A stretch of DNA of 64,000 nt. Origin: Iamia sp035765045 (GTDB taxonomy: Bacteria > Actinomycetota > Acidimicrobiia > Acidimicrobiales > Iamiaceae). The stretch spans positions 1-64,000 of the forward strand of contig DASTYI010000085.1 of assembly GCA_035765045.1 (NCBI GenBank). Direction: 5' to 3'. Positions 16,755-24,900 of this stretch are shown piece after piece. Both the position numbers and the translations under genes were made by a program. Positions within the stretch are counted from its first letter, which is position 1; every line of letters begins with the position of its first letter. Below the pieces are notes generated by a model. The model was not told where the DNA came from, ran no database searches, and saw only the letters and a list, made by a program, of their open reading frames with translations.

Positions 16755-18533
16755 ATGTCACAGGATCCGACGGCGGCGCCGGACCGTCCGGGCGGGCGGC
16801 TCGTCCTCCTCGTCGCGCTCGGGCTGACGCTGCTGCCGCTGGTCGTGTCGGCGGTCCAGCTCCTCGTCGTCCGGGACGACATCCACCCGACCAGCGACCT
16901 GGCCGCCATCGAGATGACGACCCGCGACGTCGGCCACCACGCCGTCCTGCTCGGGCCGTTCTCGCGCGACGGCTGGCACCACCCCGGGCCCCTGTCGTCG
17001 TACCTCTACGCCGTCCCCTACCGGCTGCTGGGCAGCACGTCGGCGGCCATGGGCGTGGCCGCCCTGCTGGTCAACGGGGCCGCCGTCGCCGGCATGGCCG
17101 CCGTCGCCCGACGGCGGGGCGGGACGTCGCTGGCCCTCGCCACCCTCCTCGTGGGCGGGCTGCTGATCCGGTCGCTCGGGCCCGACATCGTGCGCTCGCC
17201 GTGGAACCCGTCGGTCACCGTGCTCCCCTACGGCCTGCTCGTCCTCCTGACCTGGGCCCTGCTCGCCCGCGACCGGTGGGCGCTGCCGGCGGCGGTCCTC
17301 GTCGCCTCGTTCGTGGCCCAGACCCACGTCGGCTACGTCGCCCTCGGGCTCCCCCTCCTGGCGTTCGGCACCGCCGGGCTCGTCGTCGGCACGCTGCGGT
17401 CCGGCGCCGGGGACCCGGGGGCGCGCCTCCGGCCCTTGCTCCGCCCCGGCGTGGTGGCGGTGGCCGTCGGCGCCCTGGTGTGGGCGCCGCCGGCCTACGA
17501 GCAGCTCACCCGGGAGCCGGGGAACCTCGGCACCGTCGCCCACTGGTTCCGCACCGGGGGCGACGCCGGCGCCCCGGCCCAGGGCGTGCGGGCCGGCTGG
17601 CGGCTGGTGTCGGGCCAGTACGGCCCGGTGCCGGAGTGGGTGCGGGGCCGGGCCGCGCCCGACCTGTTCACCGCCGAGCCGACCGTCCTGCGCGACCCGG
17701 TGCTGCCCGTGCTGCTGCCGCTGGTCGTGCTGGCCCTCGTCGGGCTGGTGCGGCGCCGGGTGCCGAGCGCCGGGGGCCTCGGCGTCGCCTGGCTGGCCGC
17801 GTCCGTCCTCGGGGTCGTGGCCACCGCCCGGGTCATCGGGCCGGTCTACGCCTACCGCACCGGCTGGACCCTGGTGCTCGGCGCCATCGGCGGCCTCGCC
17901 CTGGCCTGGGGTGCCGGACGGGCCCTGGCCGACCTGCCCTGGCGGCCCAGCCGGGTCCCGGCCACCGCCGGCCGGGCCCCCGCCCGCCGGGCCGCCGACG
18001 CCGAGGCCGGGCGGCTCCCGGCCGTGGCCGCGCGGGCCGCCGTCCTCCGCCGGGCCTTCGTGCCGGGGGCGCTCGCCGCCCTGGCGGTGCTGGCGGCCGT
18101 GTCGTCGGTGACCTACGCCCGGGCCGGCGTCCCCGACGCCGAGCGGGCCGGCCAGATCGCCGCCGTCGCCCCCGCCGTCCGGGCCGCCCTCCCGCCCGGT
18201 GACGGCGAGGTCGTGGTCGACGGCCGGGCCGGGGGCTGGGGCGGCATCATCCTGGCCCCCGGCCTGGTCCTCGAGCTCGAACGCCACGGGGTCGACGCCG
18301 TCCTGCCCTCGGGCGAGGGCCTCGGCGCCCACCGCATCCACCACGGCGGCCCGGTCCGGGCCCGCCTCCTCGTCGCCACCGGCGGTTCCATCGTCGCCGC
18401 CGCCGCCGGCGAGGGCCGCACCCTGGTCGCCCACGACGGCCTCCCCCTGGCCATCCTCCGCACCCGCCTCGCCGCCGGCCAGACCGTCCCCGACACCGCC
18501 GCCATCGCCGTCTTCCTCGTCATTACCCCCTGA
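16755..18533 (+). CDS. Polytopic membrane protein, GT-C glycosyltransferase-like (paralogue 2)
   Basis: 592 residues, about ten membrane helices and a soluble C-terminal domain. The first loop has HPTSDLAAIEMTTRDVG and then GWHHPGPLSSYLYAVPYRLL, matching the paralogue at 4220-6127; IVRSPWNPSVTVLPYGLL and SFVAQTHVGYVALGLPLL also match. ATG at 16755 is the first start before helix 1. The last 20 codons (RLAAGQTVPDTAAIAVFLV) are encoded by a 59-bp block repeated exactly at 27330-27388 on the far side of the RHS locus. Its role is probably lipid-linked sugar transfer to a cell-surface polymer, by inference from the fold. Confidence 0.72.
   Translation: MSQDPTAAPDRPGGRLVLLVALGLTLLPLVVSAVQLLVVRDDIHPTSDLAAIEMTTRDVGHHAVLLGPFSRDGWHHPGPLSSYLYAVPYRLLGSTSAAMGVAALLVNGAAVAGMAAVARRRGGTSLALATLLVGGLLIRSLGPDIVRSPWNPSVTVLPYGLLVLLTWALLARDRWALPAAVLVASFVAQTHVGYVALGLPLLAFGTAGLVVGTLRSGAGDPGARLRPLLRPGVVAVAVGALVWAPPAYEQLTREPGNLGTVAHWFRTGGDAGAPAQGVRAGWRLVSGQYGPVPEWVRGRAAPDLFTAEPTVLRDPVLPVLLPLVVLALVGLVRRRVPSAGGLGVAWLAASVLGVVATARVIGPVYAYRTGWTLVLGAIGGLALAWGAGRALADLPWRPSRVPATAGRAPARRAADAEAGRLPAVAARAAVLRRAFVPGALAALAVLAAVSSVTYARAGVPDAERAGQIAAVAPAVRAALPPGDGEVVVDGRAGGWGGIILAPGLVLELERHGVDAVLPSGEGLGAHRIHHGGPVRARLLVATGGSIVAAAAGEGRTLVAHDGLPLAILRTRLAAGQTVPDTAAIAVFLVITP
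18463..18521 (+). repeat. 59-bp direct repeat, left copy (3' end of GT-C gene)
   Basis: Bases 18463-18521 are identical to 27330-27388. Allowing one mismatch, the match extends to 18455/27322. The copy lies inside the last codons of the membrane-protein gene and ends 9 codons-worth of bases before its stop. The two copies bracket the immunity and RHS genes in direct orientation. Confidence 0.95.
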
Positions 18534-18569
18534 CGCTGATATGAGTCGCTGAGGGCTTGTCCTCGGGGA

Positions 18570-18646
18570 CCAGAGGTGCCAGAAGGGGGCCCTTCATCAG
18601 CATGAGGGTCCGGCGCGCCAACGCCGTGTCCCCCTGGCACCTCTGG
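18570..18646. terminator. Inverted repeat between convergent GT-C and immunity genes
   Basis: CCAGAGGTGCCAG (18570-18582) is the exact complement of CTGGCACCTCTGG (18634-18646), with 51 nt between. It lies after the stop at 18533 and just before the immunity gene's stop at 18653. It may terminate transcription from both sides. The long loop makes it weaker than the other palindromes here. It shares the motif AGGTGCCAG with the dispersed palindromes. Confidence 0.5.
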
Positions 18647-18652
18647 AGGTGT

Positions 18653-18958
18653 TCATGCGGGACGACCGTTCTCGTCGGTGAGCTCCGCCGCCAGCTCGAG
18701 AACGATGGACAGTGAATCCCTGGTCAGAAAGCTGAAGTCGTCCAAGTGAAGGTGGGAGCCGACGGGCACCTCCGGGTCGGCGAGAGCGAGGAGACAGTCC
18801 GCAAGGGCCGTCAGGCCGGGACGGTTGGCGCGCAGGACGACCTCTCCCCCCGTCGCAACGATCCGAGCCCATGCGTCCCCGCTCCATTCGAAGGTCACCC
18901 CCTTGGACGGGTCATACGCATCGATCTCCCTGATCTCTCGACGCTTCATCTCAGTCAT
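18653..18958 (-). CDS. Imm32-like immunity protein
   Basis: 101 residues. The segment RANRPGLTALADCLLALADP followed by GSHLHLDDFSFLTRDSLSIV fits the Imm32 pattern: a Gly-Leu-x2-Leu-Ala helix, an HLHLD strand, then a strand ending SLxIVLEL. ATG at 18958 overlaps the stop of the RHS gene by 8 bases, so it is translated right after the toxin, the usual toxin-then-immunity order. It probably binds and blocks the C-terminal domain of the RHS protein in the cytoplasm. The family assignment is from memory of motif shape. Confidence 0.65.
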   Translation of the reverse strand: MTEMKRREIREIDAYDPSKGVTFEWSGDAWARIVATGGEVVLRANRPGLTALADCLLALADPEVPVGSHLHLDDFSFLTRDSLSIVLELAAELTDENGRPA

Positions 18959-21900
18959 CCCAGAAGTAGATGTGGCGGTTCTCCACGATGCGGCCTCGGC
19001 CGGTGTTCTCATCCCACTCACGACGCTCGAAGTTCACGTGGGGCCCCCCACCATGGGCGCCCGTAACGTCCCCCTCCTGCATTCTGACCTGCCGCTTCCT
19101 ATCCTTCGAGACGAAGCGACCTGGGGATTCCTCAACGTAGCCCTCCCCGAGGAACTCCTCGACGGCATCGAGCACGACGTCGGTTGGCAGTGTCGCACCA
19201 TTGTCCGGCGCCGGATGAGCCTCCTCTTCTTCCCGGTCCCGACGCCGGTCCTCCGCCTGGGAATCCTCGATCGCCTCAGCCGCCAAGTACCGGTCTCTTG
19301 CTTGACGGGCGGCAGCGAATGCCAAGACGCCTGATCTCGGGGGCTCCTTCAAGATGTCCCAGAGCGGCGGGCCGATGAGGCCGGTCGTCCCCGTCGACGT
19401 GCTCGCCAACTCGATCCTCGGGGTTGGGTCGCCGGGGGCGATGTCGGCGAAGTCGGCCTGGGCCATGGGGTCGCCCGGGTCGATGTCGAGGTTGGTGGCC
19501 GGCGGTACCGGTGACACGTCGGGCACGTAGTCGACCGTCGGGGCCGTCGTGGCGGCGTAGGTCGGGGTGACCGCCTCGATGGTCGGCTTGCCGGTCGAGG
19601 GCGGGGGGACGAGGTGCCCCGGGGGCGAGGGGACCTGCGGCTGCACCGACGACCACCACGGTCGTTGCGGCCTCGGTGGCCGCGAGGGTGGCGGCGGCTC
19701 GCTGGGCGAGGTGGGACGGTCCGGCGCGGGCGGCGGCGTGGGGTTGCACCGGCTCCCGCACGGCGGCGGAGGCGGGGGTGGAGGAGGCGGGTTGCAGCCG
19801 AGGCAGCTCGGCGGGCGGGGCGGCGGCTTGTACGGGGGCCGATCGCAGTGGTCGAAGCCACGCGATTGGATCGACCGGGGATCGGGTTTGCAGTCGCCGT
19901 AGGCCGGGTCGTGGCCGGTGGGATCGGTCACGGTCGTGGGGTTGGCCGCGCCGTAGGTGTAGCGGTTGGTGGACGCCGCCGTACCGGTGAGGTTCCAATC
20001 GTCGCGGGAGAGGAAGGTGCCGGTGTCGGGGTCGTAGAAGCGGGCGTCCATGTGGACGATGCCCGATGCGGACGTCCAGTCGCCCTGGTACCCCGCCTGG
20101 GGTTGGCCGCTCCCCGCCCCGGTCGACGCGCCGAAGGGGCTGTAGCCGGCGCTCGAGGGGAGGCTGGTGGCGCCCGGGGTGAACGTGGCGGTCACGTCGC
20201 CTCGGTGGTTCTCGCGCAGGAACCGGGCAGGAGCGCTGGACAGGGCGACGGCACGGGGACTGCCGTCGGGGTTGCGCTCGTAGCGCTGCCCGGTGTCGGT
20301 GGCGACGGGATCGCGTTCGAGCCCGGCGTAGGCCAAGGGGTTGCCGTCGACGGCGGCAAGTCGGTCGAGCCCGTCCCACTGGTAGGTGTCCGAGGCCGTC
20401 GGGGTGGTCTCCTCGACGAGTCGGTCGAAGGCGTCGAACCGATAGTCGGTCGATCCCGAAGGCCCGGTGGTCGCATCGAGGGTGCCTCGCGCCGTCCAGG
20501 TGTAGGTCGTGGTGGCCGGGCCCTCCGTGGCGGTGGTGACCCGGTTGCGCTGGTCGTAGGTCGCGCTGGCCGTGCCGTTGGTCAGGCGGTTGCCGGCACC
20601 GTCCCACGTGGTCGCGATGGTCGAACCGGGACGGGCCGTGGAGACGAGTCGGCCGGCGGTGTCATAGGTGTAGGACTCGGTACCGGCCCCGGCGACGGTC
20701 GCCGGCCCTGTCGTCGTCGAGGCCAGGTGGGCACCGTCGGGCGCCCAGGCCCAGGTCTGGCTGGCCAGGACGGTCGATCCCGTGGACAACGTGTCGCTCA
20801 CAGGGTTGCCGAGGACGTCGTAGCCGAATGACCGCGTGGTGCCGCTGCCGAAGGTGGTCGCAGCCAGCTGGCCGGCAGCGTCGTAGGAGTAGGTGGCGGT
20901 GGCGGTGGACCGGCTGCCCGTCGCGGTCTTGAGGAGACCGCTGGGCCAGTAGGTGAACGTCGATGTGGCACCGTCATCGGTACGGCCGGTCATCCTCCCG
21001 GCACCGTCGTAGGTGAGCTGGGAGCTCCCCATCGCACCGGCGGTGGCGATCAGGTTGCCGCGGTCGTCCCAGTCGAGGGTGGTCGCCCCACCGGGTCCGG
21101 ACACCGAGGTCGGCCGGCCGGCGAGGTCCCACGTCAGCGTGCGCGAGGTGTCGGCATCGCCGCCGGTCCCGGTCTCCGCCACCAGGTTGCCGAGGGCATC
21201 GTGGTCCGCCGTCCGGGTCACGCCCCCCGGCGCCGTGCTCGTGGCGACCAGGCCCGGGGCGGCGTAGGTGTGGCTCCAGGTGCGATCGGCGACCGCGGGG
21301 TGGGACGGGGTCGACGGGTCGATCACCGAGGCGAGGTCGTCCCAGGGGGTGTAGGTGAACCAGGTGTCGTTGCCGTTCCCGTCGGTCGATCGCACCCGAC
21401 GGCCGACGGCGTCGTAGCCCTGCGACGTGGTGACGCCTCCGGGTTGGGTGATCGTGGTGACCCGTCCGGCGCCGTCACGGCCGTAGGTGGTGGTGACGGG
21501 GCCCGAACCGGGGTTGGGACCGGGTGTCGTCTCGGAGAGGAGCTCGCCGTAGGCGCTGTACTCGTACTGGCGGGTGCGGACGAGGGTGATGTCGTCGTAG
21601 TCGCGCACCGCCGTGATGTTGCCGAGGCCGTCGTAGTCGATGTCGGTCCGCCGATCCAGGGAGTCGGAGGTCCGCACGACGCGACCGGCGTGATCGCGCC
21701 AGATGCGCTCGCTGATGACGCCGCCGCCGCTGTCCGGCGCGGTGGTCCGGTTGACCTGACCGTCGCTGTCGTGGTCGAAGGTGAACGGACCGCCGACCGG
21801 CGGCTGGACGCGCACGAGGTCGAACTGGTCGTCGTAGGTGTAGTCGGTGCGGTAGGTCCCCGGGGTGCCGTAGCGCTCGTGCTGGGTGCTCCAGAGCCGG

Positions 21901-24900
21901 TTGCCGACGCTGTCGTAGCCGTACTGCTCGACGGCCCCCTCGGGGCCGATCACCCCGGTGAGCCGCCCGTCGCTCCACTGGTAGGTCGTCTGGCCGCCCG
22001 TGCCGGGGGCGCCGAACGTCGGCCCCGTCCGGGTGACGGTGCGCCCGCGGTGGTCGGTGACCTCGGTGCTGGTGGTGCCCCGCAGATCGTCGAACACGGT
22101 GCGGGTGCGCCCCTCGTCGTCATAGGTGATGGTGGTCGACGGGGTGAGCGTGCTCCCTGGTGAAGGTGCGTAGCCCGGGGCCGTGAGCGTCACCGGGCGG
22201 CCGAGGGCGTCGTGGTCGACGGTGCTGGTCCGCCCGTCCGGCTCCTCCCGGTGGGTGCGCTCGCCGAAGGCGTTGTAGCCGTACCTCGTCTCAGGTCGGA
22301 CGGTGGTCGGTGCTTCGCCGTAGCCCTCGGCCACGACCTCGGGGCCGGTGGTGAGGACCTCACGACCGAGGGCGTCGTAGGTGTGATCGATCCGACGGTT
22401 GCCGACGGTCGTGCTCGTCAACAGGCCCCGATCGTCCCATTCGTAGTCGGTGATGCGGGGCGGGGCGCCGCCCCCTGCCTCCTCGGCGATCCAGGCCAGG
22501 TCGGCGGTGGGCGCGGGGCCGTAGCCGTAGACCGTCACGTCCTCGTCGTCGACGTCGTACACGCGGACCCGTTCGATCCGACCGTCGGGCCGATAGTCGT
22601 AGCTCGCAGCCCGGTTGTCGCCACTGGTGCTGACCAGGGCGTTGGTGAGGTCGTAGGTGTGCTCGGCGAGCTGCTCGCCGTTGCGGGTCACCGACCACAC
22701 CTTGTTCCCGGCGAGGTCGTAGTCGGCATCCTCGATGATCCACGCGTGCGTGGGGTCGGTCGGCGCGAGCCGGTAGTTCGAGATGCGCGACTGCTTGACG
22801 AGGCCGTCGTCCCAGTAGGTGTACGACGTGATCGAGCCGCTCTCGTCGACCGTGCGGTGGAGACGGCCGGCCGGGTCCCACACGTTGGCCACGACGAGGC
22901 TGGTCGGGCCCGGGGTGAGCAGGTCGCTCTCGTACCCCCTGTGCACCTGGCCGGTCCGCGTGTAGTACCAGCGGGAGCGGGTGCTCTCGGGGGTGTCGAC
23001 CTGGCGAGGCTGACCCCGCCAGTTCCAGCTGGTCGTGGTGACACCACCGTCGGGGTCGACCCGGCGGGTGGGCCGACCGTTGCCGTCGAAGTCCTCCCAG
23101 GTCGTGGTCCGGTCGGCCTCGGTGCCGCTGCTGGAGCGGGTCTCGGCCGTGAGTCGCCGAGCCTGGTCGTAGCTGCGGGTGACGGTCTCGGCCGAGGTCA
23201 CGGTCGAGACCAGGTTCGTGGCAGGGGGGCCGGTGACGCTGACGACGTCACCGGCCGCGTCGTAGCCGTAGGTGGTGACGACGTCGGGTCGTGTGGCGCT
23301 GTCTTCGGTCCGTGTCTCGACCCAACCCTCGTCGGTGTAGTCGAACCTGATCCGGAGGCCCGATGGTTGGATGATCGTGGTGAGCTGGCCCCCGACGTAC
23401 TCGTAGCCGGTGACCCGTCCCGCCGGGTCGGTGTAGCTCGCCAGCTGACCGTCACCGGTGGCGCCGTCGACGTAGGTGTAGGTCTCGGTGCGACCGGCAG
23501 GGGCGTCGGGGACGATCGGCGACCGCCGGGTCAAGATGCGACCGTCGGCGTCGTAGGTCATCAAGGTCGCGTTGACGTCGACCCTGTTGCTCGACACGCG
23601 GGGGTCCCACATCTTCGTCGGCAGGCCCCACCGGGGGTCCGACCGGCGAAGGCCGCTCGGGTAGGAGTACCAGGTGGTCGGCCAGGTTCCCGTCCAGGCC
23701 GTGCCGTCCCGGGTCGTCGAGGTGCCGACGAGGTGACCGGTGGCGTCGCGCCAGAAGCCCCGGGCGAGGCCGTTCTCGTCGATCTCCTGGAACACGTAGC
23801 CCAGCTGGTCGTAGGTCCACCGGAAGACGTGCGCCGACTCGCTCCGGCGCGACATGAGTCGGTTCCAGCGATCGAAGGTGTAGACGAGCGCCACCGGGGT
23901 CGGCTCCCCCGAGTCTCGGTCATCGGGGTCGTCCGGCTGGTCCACCGTGGCCACCCGGCAGAGGGCATCGTCCTCCGGCGCCGGGCAGGCCTCGGTCGCC
24001 GCCGAGTAGTCCCATTGGTGGCCCTCGCCGTCGCGACGCCACACCACCACCGGCTCGCCGCTCTCGGTGTGGTGGAGCCGGAGATAGGTCGTGCCGGCGA
24101 CCGAGGCCGTCTCGAGCGGGCCCACGCCGTCTCCCCAGGAGTCGTAGTCCTGGTAGGTGTAGGTGTGGCAGCCGCGCTCCCCGGTCGGGCGGGGATCACA
24201 GACCTCGACGAGGTGGCTGTCGTCGGGCGAGTAGCCGTACGTCCAGGCCACCGCCGGGTCGGCGGATAGGCGCACGGTTCGCAGCCTGCCCCCGCTCCAC
24301 CCGAGGTCGAAGGTCGAGGCTCCCACCTCGACCACGAAGGGGACGTCCGAGAACGGGCTCGTCCGCTCGAACCTGATGGTCGGGCGACCGGGGTGGGTGA
24401 TCTCGTCGAGCCGGCCGACACCGTTGAACCGGTACTCCGTCCGATCGGCGGTCCGCAGCACGTAGCGCGCCTCGACCACGTCCCACGTGAGGGTGTCGGT
24501 CTCGCCCATCGGACCCTTGTAGACGTGCTCGGTCGCCCCGGACGCCACCGGGTCCCGGTACCACCACTCGTGGCGTCCGTCCGCCCGACGGACCTGCATC
24601 GACACCGGGTTGGGGTACTGGGGATCGATCACCAACCGCAGGTCGAAGATGCTCGACCACCCGCGCCCCATGGCCCCCGTCTCCCGGTAGGCGATCGAGT
24701 GGTAGGTCCGGTTGACGGCGAAGGTGGCGCTGCCCCAGCCGACCGAGGCGTCGGTGGCGACGGCGCGGTAGCTGCCGGTGGCGAGGTCCACCCCACCATC
24801 CGACGCCGTGGCGCTCACGTCACCGATGCGGCCCAGCGGGAACTCCTGCTTGCCCGCCGGGATGACGACCGAGGGCTCGGCGAAGCGGGGCTCCAGCGCG

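Noticed and set aside
19680..19830. Gly/Pro-rich repetitive stretch as a possible tandem repeat or CRISPR
   Set aside because: It encodes the proline-rich linker of the RHS protein and has no regular unit or spacers.
22212..24269. A long plus-strand open frame opposite the RHS gene
   Set aside because: Its sequence is Gly/Val/Arg-rich with no domain and mirrors the YD repeats on the other strand.
20400..24500. Repeated short motifs across the RHS gene as a repeat array
   Set aside because: They are YD-repeat codons in one reading frame, each diverged, not a DNA repeat element.
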